From: Methylopumilus universalis
GTDB taxonomy: Bacteria > Pseudomonadota > Gammaproteobacteria > Burkholderiales > Methylophilaceae
Assembly (NCBI RefSeq): GCF_006363895.1
Contig: NZ_CP040953.1
Reading direction: 5' to 3' (one strand)
DNA length: 64,000 bases
Of the stretch, positions 36,862 to 45,298 are shown piece by piece. The notes below the pieces were generated by a model, which was not told the DNA's origin, ran no database searches, and was given only the letters and a program-made list of their open reading frames with translations. Within the stretch, counting starts at the first letter, position 1. The number at the start of each line of letters is the position of its first letter. A program made the position numbers and the translations under genes.

Positions 36862-37917
36862 TTATTTCTTTGGTCTCTCAAATTGATAATGCGTAACCCA
36901 CCACTCCTGGCCATCACGATATCCAAATAATTCAGCACAGGCCATATAAAAAATACGCCACCGATTAAACCATTGCGTCGCATGTTGATTACCATATGTT
37001 TTTCTAAGAATAGGATAAATGTCTGATTTCTTCTCATCCATATTATCTAACCATGCATTGGCCGTCTTTTCATAATGGGTTCCATCCCAACACCATTTTT
37101 GATTCAGTTTTAAATGCTCTTGAAAATGTAACGGCAGATCATCGCTTGGCATCATTCCGCCTGAAAAGAAAAATTTGCTCATCCAGTCATCCTTATCTTT
37201 TACTTCAAATGCATAAGGTGTATGTTGATGCACAAAAATATGCATAAAGAATTTGCCACCAGGCTTTAACCAATCATGAAGCATTCGATAAAGCTTTCTA
37301 TGATTTCGCATATGCTCGAACATTTCAATTGAGACAACTCGATCAAAAGCTTTTGGAATCTTAAAATTTTTAGGTTGGAATCGATTCATATCGCATGTGA
37401 TGACATGGATATTTTTAAGCTTTCTTTTTTTCGCTTCAGTCTCAATAAAAACCCTTTGACTGTTTGAATTAGATACCGCAAATATTCGACTTTTCGGATA
37501 CTTTTGAGCCATAAAAAGTGTTAAAGATCCCCAACCACATCCAAGCTCTAAAATAGTTTGTCCATTTTTTAAATCGGCATGTGCGGCACTGATATTCAGC
37601 GCATTAAATTCTGCATCATCTAAATGATTCGTTTGGCTATCCCAATAACAACTACTATATTTTTTATGTTTACCTAAACAAAAATCAAAAAAAGAAGATG
37701 GCACTTCATAGTGTTGTTTGTTTGCAAGGTGAGGAACTAAAGCGATAGGAGAGTCATCCATGCTTTTCAAAAATGCACTTTTTAAATCTTGTGATTTTTC
37801 TGAATCTTGATTGCTGATTTCATCAAGGCGTTTCTTTAAAAGCTGTCTGATTCCAAAACGGATGAGTGAGTCTGGGAGCAACCCTTTTTCAGCAAGTAAT
37901 AGAGCTTGTTTTAACAT
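36862..37917 (-). CDS. Cyclopropane-fatty-acyl synthase family methyltransferase (copy 2)
   Basis: 351 residues. KQHYEVPSSFFDFCLGKHKKYSSCYW aligns with the CFA substrate region. GCGWGSLTLFMAQ (about 130) is the SAM site, with EMFEHMRNH and HIFVHQHTPYAF downstream. Only weakly similar to copy 1 and shorter, so the two probably methylate different lipids or positions. First gene of the lipid operon, 37 bp downstream of the protease stop. Confidence 0.85.
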   Translation of the reverse strand: MLKQALLLAEKGLLPDSLIRFGIRQLLKKRLDEISNQDSEKSQDLKSAFLKSMDDSPIALVPHLANKQHYEVPSSFFDFCLGKHKKYSSCYWDSQTNHLDDAEFNALNISAAHADLKNGQTILELGCGWGSLTLFMAQKYPKSRIFAVSNSNSQRVFIETEAKKRKLKNIHVITCDMNRFQPKNFKIPKAFDRVVSIEMFEHMRNHRKLYRMLHDWLKPGGKFFMHIFVHQHTPYAFEVKDKDDWMSKFFFSGGMMPSDDLPLHFQEHLKLNQKWCWDGTHYEKTANAWLDNMDEKKSDIYPILRKTYGNQHATQWFNRWRIFYMACAELFGYRDGQEWWVTHYQFERPKK

Positions 37918-37954
37918 AATGAAATATTTTATTAAAGTTTATAGATACGAAATC

Positions 37955-38959
37955 TTACTTTAACTTATCTAATTTATTCAAAATAACTTCTGCGAGACTT
38001 GTATTTAATTGATTGACCTTTTTTTGAATATTTTGTAGAGCTACTAAATCCTTTTCAGATTCGGCTATGTCTGCTAACCCCATCATGGCATCCACATGTC
38101 TCGGATTTATTCTTTCAGCCTTCGAAAATGCTTCTTTAGCGGCTTTAAGATCTTTTTTTCCTTGGCCAGCTAGCCCCAAAAAATACCAAGCATCAGATGA
38201 GTTCGGCTCTTCTTTAATCCACAAATCTGAAATAGACTTAAGCGCATCCCACTCTTTATTTTGGTAAGGAATCACCACTTTCATAAAATAAGGCTTTTGT
38301 TCGAATGGCATGGCCCAAAAAGGAATATCTAAGGTTTTAAGTGATGTAGTATCAGGTTCCTTCATAAGCTTTTTAATCCACTCTACTGGCAAACTGTAAA
38401 AGAATCCTTGAGGCCCTGGACTTTTAAATGTTGTAATCCCGATTAAATTATATTTTTCATCAAATAGGCCACCCCCGCTTGAACCAAGAGCAAAGGCCGC
38501 ATCTGACCTAATAATGACACTGCTATCCAAGCGATGCATCGCCTTAACGGAGCCATAAGATGGCTGTGGCACATTGCTCCCATTTGGATAGCTCACACTA
38601 AATACATCTTCTTCATATTGGAGTGTTTGGCTATCGCGAAGAGGGACTGGCGTAAATGGTAACTCTTCAAACTTTAATAAACATAAATCATGTTTCCAAT
38701 CAGCCTTAAATGCTATTGGCTTATATGCATTATCGTATTTAGAAATATTGGCGCCCAATGTATTCGCTATCACATGGCAGTCAGTTGCAACATATTCCTT
38801 ACTCACAACAACACCTGTTCCAGTACCTGAGGAGCCATCGGGAAAATCAACATTAACAACTACAATTGAATTATTAAGCTCTAATAATTTTTCAAAAGTG
38901 GGAATTGCTTCTGCTTGTGTCGCAATGAGCAATAAAAATAAACTTATCGTATGTTTCAT
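37955..38959 (-). CDS. Secreted trypsin-like serine protease with TPR repeats
   Basis: 334 residues. A signal peptide (ends near AEA, about 18) is followed by a trypsin-fold domain with His in ATDCHVI, Asp in WKHDLCLL and Ser in GSSGGGLF. TPR repeats (about 235-330) follow. No PDZ domain, so not a DegP relative. Periplasmic by the signal peptide. It lies upstream of the lipid operon on the same strand, but a shared role is not evident. Confidence 0.85.
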   Translation of the reverse strand: MKHTISLFLLLIATQAEAIPTFEKLLELNNSIVVVNVDFPDGSSGTGTGVVVSKEYVATDCHVIANTLGANISKYDNAYKPIAFKADWKHDLCLLKFEELPFTPVPLRDSQTLQYEEDVFSVSYPNGSNVPQPSYGSVKAMHRLDSSVIIRSDAAFALGSSGGGLFDEKYNLIGITTFKSPGPQGFFYSLPVEWIKKLMKEPDTTSLKTLDIPFWAMPFEQKPYFMKVVIPYQNKEWDALKSISDLWIKEEPNSSDAWYFLGLAGQGKKDLKAAKEAFSKAERINPRHVDAMMGLADIAESEKDLVALQNIQKKVNQLNTSLAEVILNKLDKLK

Positions 38960-39010
38960 GGTCTATGTGACTCCAAGATTTAAATATCGTTCATAGTGGC
39001 GTCTTAAAAA

Positions 39011-39373
39011 ATGACAATTAAAAATGTTCTCGGCACAAAATTAGAAGTATGTAACCTTAACCCTATCACAGGATTCACCAGAAATGGATGCTGTGAGACA
39101 GGCCCCGAAGATATAGGCCAGCACACGGTATGCGCAGAAGTTACCCAAGAATTCCTCCAGTTCTCTAAATTAAAAGGGAATGACTTAATGACCCCAAGGC
39201 CTGAATATGAATTTATGGGACTTAAAAAGGGAGATCGTTGGTGTTTATGTGCCAACCGATGGCTTGAGGCTCTAGAAGAAGGTATCGCACCTCCTGTCGT
39301 TTTAGAAGCTACACATGAAAAAGCTTTAGAAATTATTGATCTTGCAGAACTTAAATACCACCAAATAAGGTAA
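39011..39373 (+). CDS. DUF2237 family protein
   Basis: 120 residues. NVLGTKLEVCNLNPITGFTRNGCCETG, HTVCAEVTQEFLQFS and GDRWCLCANRW are the conserved blocks of DUF2237, a short widespread family of unknown function with several conserved cysteines. Precedes the pterin dehydratase gene by 3 bp, so probably one transcript. Confidence 0.88.
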   Translation: MTIKNVLGTKLEVCNLNPITGFTRNGCCETGPEDIGQHTVCAEVTQEFLQFSKLKGNDLMTPRPEYEFMGLKKGDRWCLCANRWLEALEEGIAPPVVLEATHEKALEIIDLAELKYHQIR

Positions 39374-39376
39374 TCC

Positions 39377-39661
39377 ATGGCTTACAACACAAAAGAAATA
39401 GAAGATAAATTAACGCTCAAATGTACGTCCTGGTCTTATATTTTTCCTTCAATTGAAAGAAAATTCTTAACGCAGAATTTTGATGAGTCAATTCGCATAG
39501 CAAATGAAATTGCAAAAATTGCGAATCAACTAAATCACCATCCGGAGCTCGTATTTAAACATAATGCCCTGATCATCAGAACTCATACCCACAGCGCGTC
39601 AGGGATTACAGATAAAGATTTTGAATTGGCCGAAAAAATCGATCAATTGCTCTTGGCTTAA
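39377..39661 (+). CDS. Pterin-4-alpha-carbinolamine dehydratase-like protein
   Basis: 94 residues with the family histidines in NHHPELVFKHNALIIRTHTHSASGITDKDFELA. Dehydrates 4a-hydroxytetrahydropterin. No aromatic amino acid hydroxylase is in the window. In bacteria lacking one, this family has been linked to molybdopterin or other pterin metabolism; that role here is inference. Confidence 0.87.
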   Translation: MAYNTKEIEDKLTLKCTSWSYIFPSIERKFLTQNFDESIRIANEIAKIANQLNHHPELVFKHNALIIRTHTHSASGITDKDFELAEKIDQLLLA

Positions 39662-39663
39662 AT

Positions 39664-40191
39664 TTATTGTTTAAGCGCTTTTAAATCCTCAATAATTTCT
39701 TGGCTATGTTTTGAGGTATCTATGCTGAGATAAATTTTTGCAATCTTGCCTTGAGGATTAATCAGATAGGTATATCTTTTCGCAAGCTTTATCACTAAAA
39801 AGTTATTTAATGCTCCGTAGCGACTCGCAACCTCACCTGAACTATCTGACAGAAGAGGGAAGGGTAAATTATATTTTTCGGCAAATTTCTTATGAGAAAA
39901 GCTATCATCAACACTCACACCTACCACCTTAGCACCCAAGCTCTCTAGGAGTTTAAAGTCATCCCTAAACTGGCAGGCCTCAGTAGTGCAGCCAGGTGTG
40001 TCATCTTTCGGATAAAAATACAGAACAAGCCATTTGCCTTTATAGTCATTTAAATTTACTTGATTGCCTTGGCTATCTGGGAGTGTAAAAGATGGTGCGT
40101 CATCGCCTATCTTTAAAATAGGCGCTGCCATGACATTTGTTCTAAGCAAATAAAATACTATAGCGATACCAATTAAAATAAAAATCTTCAT
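39664..40191 (-). CDS. Exported Bcp/PrxQ-type peroxiredoxin
   Basis: 175 residues. An N-terminal hydrophobic signal or anchor (about 3-21) is followed by the AhpC/TSA-like fold. TPGCTTEACQFRD carries both peroxidatic and resolving cysteines. Reduces peroxides, here probably in the periplasm. Distinct from the cytoplasmic one at 9761, which lacks the second Cys. Convergent with the pterin dehydratase gene. Confidence 0.9.
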   Translation of the reverse strand: MKIFILIGIAIVFYLLRTNVMAAPILKIGDDAPSFTLPDSQGNQVNLNDYKGKWLVLYFYPKDDTPGCTTEACQFRDDFKLLESLGAKVVGVSVDDSFSHKKFAEKYNLPFPLLSDSSGEVASRYGALNNFLVIKLAKRYTYLINPQGKIAKIYLSIDTSKHSQEIIEDLKALKQ

Positions 40192-40272
40192 ATAAATATA
40201 TTAACCTGTAAATTAACAAATCTTCTGAATAAGCTGAATTTATTAAGATCTTGCAACTTACACTTCAGACTA

Positions 40273-40290
40273 TGTCATCTAAGAATGACA
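40273..40290. promoter_or_regulatory. Inverted repeat TGTCAT-N6-ATGACA at the XRE regulator start
   Basis: Perfect 6-bp arms separated by six bases; the right arm includes the ATG of the regulator. This is a typical shape for a dimeric helix-turn-helix operator and would allow autoregulation, but the sequence is short and could occur by chance. Confidence 0.35.
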
Positions 40291-40557
40291 GAATTAATTT
40301 TTAAAATACTGCATAGTAGCTACGTGAACAGACTTTCAAAAATAGATAGCACCTTCGGTACCGTTCTTCGAAAAAAAAGGCTTAGTAAAAAACTTACGCA
40401 AGAAGCTTTGTCAATTGAATCCAGTCTTTCTCGAGCTTATATCAGCGAATTAGAAATGGGCCATAAAGACCCAAGTCTCTATACGATATTTAAGTTAGCT
40501 ACCGCTTTAAAAATTAAACCTTCCACAATTATCGACGAAGTCGAGCGTCAGATTTAA
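40285..40557 (+). CDS. XRE-family helix-turn-helix regulator
   Basis: 90 residues. The HTH_3 domain spans about 25-82: FGTVLRKKRLSKKLTQEALSIES then SRAYISELEMGHKDPSLYTIFKLA. The start is uncertain: ATG at 40285 overlaps an inverted repeat (40273-40290), and a GTG at 40324 would remove 13 leading residues. Divergent from the exported peroxiredoxin, which it might control. No effector domain. Confidence 0.8.
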   Translation: MTELIFKILHSSYVNRLSKIDSTFGTVLRKKRLSKKLTQEALSIESSLSRAYISELEMGHKDPSLYTIFKLATALKIKPSTIIDEVERQI

Positions 40558-40563
40558 TTCAAA

Positions 40564-40824
40564 TTACTGAGGTGGTGCAGCAGGTGCTTTTCTACCTGGC
40601 GCTGCTGGCGGTGTGTAGCCTGCGATACGACACTGAATACCTTCAACAAGTTTACCTTTGGCGCCATGTTGAATAATGGTACATGTCTGAATTAAATTCT
40701 TGCTTTGTAATTCTGAAATAGTTTTTCTTAATTCTTTTAAATCAATCCCCGTATCTTTAACGATCTCGTGATCAATTTTTTGTCCGTGTTTTTGTAAATA
40801 TTTTAATACCACTTCTTTTGTCAT
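40564..40824 (-). CDS. Small winged-helix-like protein with Pro/Ala-rich tail
   Basis: 86 residues. Residues ~1-65 (KEVVLKYLQKHGQKIDHEIVKDTGIDLKELRKTISELQSKN) look like a winged helix-turn-helix; the last ~17 are Pro/Ala-rich (PPAAPGRKAPAAPPQ). A strong AAGGAAGG ribosome site precedes the ATG at 40824. Family not identified. It lies just downstream of the tRNA. Confidence 0.65.
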   Translation of the reverse strand: MTKEVVLKYLQKHGQKIDHEIVKDTGIDLKELRKTISELQSKNLIQTCTIIQHGAKGKLVEGIQCRIAGYTPPAAPGRKAPAAPPQ

Positions 40825-40863
40825 ATTGTTACCTTCCTTTTTGCTTACTTTTTAATTCTAATT

Positions 40864-40940
40864 TGGTGGGCCCACCTGGACTCGAACCAGGGACCAAAGG
40901 ATTATGAGTCCTCTGCTCTAACCAACTGAGCTATAGGCCC
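40864..40940 (-). tRNA. tRNA with anticodon CAU, probably tRNA-Ile2 (lysidine type)
   Basis: Folds as a full 77-nt cloverleaf with encoded CCA: acceptor GGGCCTA/TGGGCCC, D-arm GCTC...GAGC, anticodon stem GAGGA/TCCTT with loop CTCATAA, and T-arm CCTGG-TTCGAGT-CCAGG. Anticodon CAU fits elongator Met or Ile2. The C4-G69 and C5-G68 pairs and the anticodon stem GAGGA/TCCTT resemble tRNA-Ile2, the TilS substrate, more than elongator Met, so Ile2 is preferred at moderate certainty. Confidence 0.9.
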
Positions 40941-40953
40941 TCTGATAGATTGG

Positions 40954-42894
40954 TTATTCTTTTCCGTTTTCTAAAAAGCTACGTAATCTTTCTGAGCGTG
41001 TTGGATGTCTTAATTTTCTCAAAGCCTTCGCTTCAATTTGTCGAATACGTTCACGTGTTACATCAAACTGCTTACCCACTTCTTCTAATGTATGGTCTGT
41101 ATTCATTTCGATACCAAAACGCATACGCAAAACTTTAGCTTCCCGCGGTGTAAGGGACTCTAAAATCTCTGCTGTCACATCGCGAAGTGATCCATAGACG
41201 GCAGCATCAATCGGTGTCAATGTCGCTGCATCCTCAATAAAGTCGCCAAGATGAGAGTCTTCATCATCACCAATCGGTGTTTCCATCGAAATTGGCTCTT
41301 TAGAAATTTTTAAAATCTTACGAATCTTATCTTCTGGCATTTCCATTTTTTCAGCGAGTACTGATGGGTCGGGCTCAGCACCTGTGGATTGTAAAATTTG
41401 TCGTGAGATACGATTCATTTTATTAATCGTTTCAATCATATGCACTGGAATACGAATCGTTCTTGCTTGGTCGGCAATAGAACGCGTAATCGCTTGTCGA
41501 ATCCACCAAGTCGCATACGTTGAAAATTTATAGCCACGACGATATTCAAATTTATCGACGGCTTTCATCAACCCGATATTACCTTCTTGAATGAGGTCTA
41601 AGAATTGAAGGCCACGGTTGGTGTATTTTTTTGCAATCGAAATCACAAGACGTAAGTTAGCTTCAATCATTTCACGTTTTGCACGACGAGCTCTTGCTTC
41701 ACCTGTCGTCATTTGCTTATTGATTTCTTTTAAATCTTTAATCGATAAACCTGCTTCTTTTTCAATCGCAATCAATTGATCTTGCTGGTCTACGATGGAA
41801 TGCTTAAAGCGTTCTAATTTTGCGTTATAAGCTTTGTCTAGTTTTAATTCATCGACAAGCCAATTGAGATTCGTTTCATTACCGGGAAAGCTCTTAATAA
41901 AATGTGTGCGAGGCATACCTGATTTTTCCACACAGAAGTCCATCAATTTTCTTTCGTGTATACGAATTTGATTCACGCGATTTCTAACAGAGTCACAAAG
42001 AGCTTCTACTTGTTTGGCTGAAAATCTAAATTCCATGAGTTCTTTTAAAACAGATTCATGAAGTTTTTTATACGCAGGATCGTCAATACCTTTTTTAAGA
42101 CGAATATCATTCATCTTCTGATTAGTTTTTCGAATCGCAGCAAAACGCGTTAAAACTTCTTCACGTAATTTAGCAAGCGCTTCAGCTGAAATCGCAGCGG
42201 CTTTGGCGCCATCTGCATCATCGTCTTCTTCTGCATCAATATCTTCTTCGACTTCCTCTTCGGCTTCAGCAGCCACGATCGGCGCTTCGACTTCTACATC
42301 GATTAAACCATCTACCACTTCATCGACACTTAATTCATTGGATTCAACTTTATCAACCATCGCAAGAAGTTCAGTGATAGTTGTAGGACATGCTGCAATT
42401 GCTTGCACCATGTGTTTTAAACCGTCTTCAATGCGCTTTGCAATTTCAATTTCACCCTCGCGCGTCAATAGATCCACAGTTCCCATTTCACGCATGTACA
42501 TGCGTACAGGATCAGTTGTTCTTCCAAATTCAGAATCCACAGTGGCAAGGGCTTGCTCAGCCTCTTCAGCCGCTTCTTCATCTGTCACAGGAGGTGGCAC
42601 ATCTGCCATGAGGAGCGCTTCTGCATCAGGCGCTTGTTCATACACCATGATCCCCATATCGTTGATCATGCTCACAATGCCTTCAATTTGTTCTGACTCT
42701 TGAATTTCGTCAGGCAAGTGGTCGTTGATTTCAGCGAAAGTTACATAGCCTCGCTCTTTACCAAGGACGATTAAGGTTTTAAGACGGGCACGTCGCTCTT
42801 CGATAGCCTGAGGATTTGCGTCATTCGCATTTCCATAGAAATCTTTCATTTTGGGGTTCTTTTTTTGCGACGGGTCTTTTTTTGGTCTGGCCAT
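40954..42894 (-). CDS. rpoD: RNA polymerase primary sigma factor (sigma-70)
   Basis: 646 residues. Region 1.1 with the acidic stretch, region 1.2 at DPVRMYMREMGTVDLL, an acidic non-conserved insert (about 195-240), region 2 at ANLRLVISIAKKYTNRGLQFLDLIQEGN...YATWWIRQAI, region 3, and region 4.2 at LEEVGKQFDVTRERIRQIEAKALRKLRHP. Directs housekeeping transcription. Follows dnaG on the same strand with a 109-bp gap that should hold its own promoter. Ends 14 bp before the tRNA. Confidence 0.98.
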   Translation of the reverse strand: MARPKKDPSQKKNPKMKDFYGNANDANPQAIEERRARLKTLIVLGKERGYVTFAEINDHLPDEIQESEQIEGIVSMINDMGIMVYEQAPDAEALLMADVPPPVTDEEAAEEAEQALATVDSEFGRTTDPVRMYMREMGTVDLLTREGEIEIAKRIEDGLKHMVQAIAACPTTITELLAMVDKVESNELSVDEVVDGLIDVEVEAPIVAAEAEEEVEEDIDAEEDDDADGAKAAAISAEALAKLREEVLTRFAAIRKTNQKMNDIRLKKGIDDPAYKKLHESVLKELMEFRFSAKQVEALCDSVRNRVNQIRIHERKLMDFCVEKSGMPRTHFIKSFPGNETNLNWLVDELKLDKAYNAKLERFKHSIVDQQDQLIAIEKEAGLSIKDLKEINKQMTTGEARARRAKREMIEANLRLVISIAKKYTNRGLQFLDLIQEGNIGLMKAVDKFEYRRGYKFSTYATWWIRQAITRSIADQARTIRIPVHMIETINKMNRISRQILQSTGAEPDPSVLAEKMEMPEDKIRKILKISKEPISMETPIGDDEDSHLGDFIEDAATLTPIDAAVYGSLRDVTAEILESLTPREAKVLRMRFGIEMNTDHTLEEVGKQFDVTRERIRQIEAKALRKLRHPTRSERLRSFLENGKE

Positions 42895-42971
42895 GCTCTA
42901 CCTCTTCTTGTTAGGGCTTATTTTGCCTTATAAATCAACAAAATATAAATAAACGCGTAACCTTTAAGTGT

Positions 42972-42992
42972 ACCAAAAAGGGCCTTTTTGGT
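42972..42992 (-). terminator. Palindrome in the dnaG-rpoD gap
   Basis: Perfect 10-bp inverted repeat ACCAAAAAGG / CCTTTTTGGT around one base, 11 bp beyond the dnaG stop. With only one central base it cannot form a full hairpin but could form a shorter one. It may terminate or attenuate dnaG, or be a protein-binding site for the rpoD promoter. Confidence 0.4.
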
Positions 42993-43003
42993 CAATGAAA
43001 GGC

Positions 43004-44755
43004 TTAAGTTTTAGGGGGTGTTTTGGGTCTTTGGGTAAGTGTTTTAAGGTGCTCTTTTTCTTCATTTGTTAAGCTACTTAAAGGCTTATCTTTCAAGGCA
43101 CTAAAATGGGCCTTCGTTTTAGACGCTTTTCCTTGCTCAAGGAGAGTTTTTCTCGCCCCCTCAATTTCAGACTCAAAATGGATCTGATCATCAAAATGAG
43201 TAAGCTCCTCATTGACTAAGTCCATCACCACATTATCTACTTGTGATTTAAGACCATGGAGGATTGAAGAAGGTTTCGATTCAGGTTGATTTAATGCAAT
43301 TTCTAAGACTTTTTTAAGTAAATCATCTTCAAAAGATTCTGTTTGAGCCAACGCTAAATCTTCGCTCATAGCCAGCTGGGGCTTTAAGATAAGAAGTAAA
43401 ATAAATTGACGTTTGACTGATGCCGGAAGCTTTCCCTTTGTTTTAACATAGGATTTATTAGCTTGAAATTGAGGCTGTGCCACATGAAGCAATTGATCTA
43501 TTTCTTTATCATTCAAATGAAGCAATTCCGCAAAACGTTTACGTAAAAGTAAGCTTAATTTAGGCGCCGTGATCTCTTTTAAGATAGGCTCTGCTTCATT
43601 TAAAAATTTCACTTTATCTTCTTGAGTCGCTAAATGATTTTTTTCAGTTAATTGCTGAATTAAGTATTGTGACAAAGGCATCGCTTCTTGCATCATCGAT
43701 TCAAACGCTTCCTTGCTATGTAATCGAATAAAACTATCAGGATCGTGTTCTTCAGGTAAAAATAAAAATTTCAAAACAACTTTATCATTCAGGCTCGGAA
43801 GTGCATTCATCATGGCGCGCCAAGCTGCGGCTTGTCCTGCATTATCGCCATCAAAACAAAAAATAATCGTATCAGTTTGGCGCATTAATTTTTTAATATG
43901 GAATGCAGATGTGGCGGTACCCAATGTCGCGACTGCATGCGTCACACCAAATTGGGCGAGACCTACGACATCCATATAGCCTTCTACTACGAGGACACAA
44001 CCTTTTTCGCGAATCGATCGACGCGCTGCAAAAAGGCCATAGAGCTCTTGGCTCTTTTGGAAGAGTGGTGTTTCAGGTGAGTTGTAATATTTAGGTGTAT
44101 CTTCGGGATTGATCACTCGCCCACCGAATCCAATAATTTCGCCTTTCATATTATGAATAGGAAATATGATGCGATCACGGAAACGATCATAGCGTTTACC
44201 TTGATCGTTCTTTAAGACGAGACCCGCAATATTAAGCGCCTCATCATCGTATTTTTTAAAAACGCTTTCTAAATTTTGCCAACCTTCGGGGGCATATCCT
44301 AATTGAAATGTTTTTGCGATTTGCCCTGTAAGTCCACGTTTTTTCAAATACTCAATCGCACGTTCTGATTTTTTTAACGCACTTTGATAATACTGAGACG
44401 CGAGCTCTAGAGCCTCACCAAGCGCTAAATTTTTTTCTTTAACTTCGGGCGAAATTCTTTTTGAATCTTGGGGCACAGTTAAACCAACTGACTTTGCAAG
44501 ATCTTCTACCGCATCCACGAAGCTCATGCCTTGATATTCGATTAAGAAACTTAAAGCTGAGCCATGTGCGCCACAGCCAAAGCAATGGTAAAACTGTTTT
44601 GAAGGGCTTACCGTAAATGAAGGTGACTTCTCTTGGTGAAAAGGACAGCAAGCCACATAGTTACTACCGGCTTTTTTTAAAGGCACACTTTTATCAATCA
44701 CATCGATCACATCGACACGATTTAAAAGTTCTTGGATGAACGACTCTGGAATCAT
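43004..44755 (-). CDS. dnaG: DNA primase
   Basis: 583 residues. Zinc finger CPFHQEKSPSFTVSPSKQFYHCFGC at the N-terminus (about 38-62), catalytic TOPRIM domain with VEGYMDV and FCFDGDNAGQAAAWR (about 255-310), and a C-terminal DnaB-interaction region. Synthesises replication primers. It sits between yqeY and rpoD, the classic macromolecular synthesis operon order. Confidence 0.97.
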   Translation of the reverse strand: MIPESFIQELLNRVDVIDVIDKSVPLKKAGSNYVACCPFHQEKSPSFTVSPSKQFYHCFGCGAHGSALSFLIEYQGMSFVDAVEDLAKSVGLTVPQDSKRISPEVKEKNLALGEALELASQYYQSALKKSERAIEYLKKRGLTGQIAKTFQLGYAPEGWQNLESVFKKYDDEALNIAGLVLKNDQGKRYDRFRDRIIFPIHNMKGEIIGFGGRVINPEDTPKYYNSPETPLFQKSQELYGLFAARRSIREKGCVLVVEGYMDVVGLAQFGVTHAVATLGTATSAFHIKKLMRQTDTIIFCFDGDNAGQAAAWRAMMNALPSLNDKVVLKFLFLPEEHDPDSFIRLHSKEAFESMMQEAMPLSQYLIQQLTEKNHLATQEDKVKFLNEAEPILKEITAPKLSLLLRKRFAELLHLNDKEIDQLLHVAQPQFQANKSYVKTKGKLPASVKRQFILLLILKPQLAMSEDLALAQTESFEDDLLKKVLEIALNQPESKPSSILHGLKSQVDNVVMDLVNEELTHFDDQIHFESEIEGARKTLLEQGKASKTKAHFSALKDKPLSSLTNEEKEHLKTLTQRPKTPPKT

Positions 44756-44775
44756 ATGCGTTTAATCATAGCTTA

Positions 44776-44803
44776 AAAATAAAAAGGAGCCTTAAGCCCC
44801 TTC
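44776..44803 (-). terminator. Probable terminator after yqeY
   Basis: Stem AAGGGGC / GCTCCTT (one G-T pair) with a TTAAG loop (44784-44803). On the minus strand it is followed by a TTTTTATTTTT run. Lies between the yqeY stop and dnaG start, so dnaG may be largely separately transcribed. Confidence 0.65.
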
Positions 44804-44845
44804 ATCATTTTTTTAAATTTTTATATTGAGTTTTTTGGGAGGCTA

Positions 44846-45289
44846 TCAACCAAGCTTTTGTTTGATGAGGGCTGATAATTTACCCATATCTGCTCGACCC
44901 ACTACTTGTGGTTTGACGATCGCCATCACTTGACCCATCTCTTTAATGCTTGTGGCGTTTGTGGCCTTAATCGCAGCATCTAAAATGGCACTCACTTCTT
45001 CGTCAGTTAGCGCTTGTGGAAGATAGCTTTGTAAGATTACCACTTCAGCTTTTTCAGCATCAGCTAAATCTTGTCTTTTTGCAGACTCGAAGGCTTCAAT
45101 GGAATCACGACGTTGCTTTAACATTTTTTCAATGACAGCCATGACATCTTGATCCGTCAATTCAATACGCTCATCGACTTCACGCTGTTTAATAGCTGAT
45201 TGAAGAAGTCTAATTGTGCCAAGACGAACGACGTCTTTAGCGCGCATAGCATCCTTCATGTCCTCAGTAATTTTTACTTTTAAGGACAT
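44846..45289 (-). CDS. yqeY: GatB/YqeY domain protein
   Basis: 147 residues; the whole protein is a YqeY domain (KITEDMKDAMRAKDVVRLGTIRLLQSAIKQREVD, SYLPQALTDEEV). The domain resembles the tRNA-binding tail of GatB. Its role alone is unclear. Located 9 bp after rpsU in the conserved rpsU-yqeY-dnaG-rpoD arrangement. Confidence 0.93.
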   Translation of the reverse strand: MSLKVKITEDMKDAMRAKDVVRLGTIRLLQSAIKQREVDERIELTDQDVMAVIEKMLKQRRDSIEAFESAKRQDLADAEKAEVVILQSYLPQALTDEEVSAILDAAIKATNATSIKEMGQVMAIVKPQVVGRADMGKLSALIKQKLG

Positions 45290-45298
45290 CTTAAAAAA

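Noticed and set aside
39004..39378. 124-codon minus-strand frame opposite DUF2237
   Set aside because: It is a shadow of a well-supported family gene on the plus strand and has no family features or ribosome site.
42203..42703. Ser-rich 166-codon plus-strand frame inside rpoD
   Set aside because: Antisense to the acidic insert of sigma-70; Ser-rich composition is an artefact of the opposite strand.
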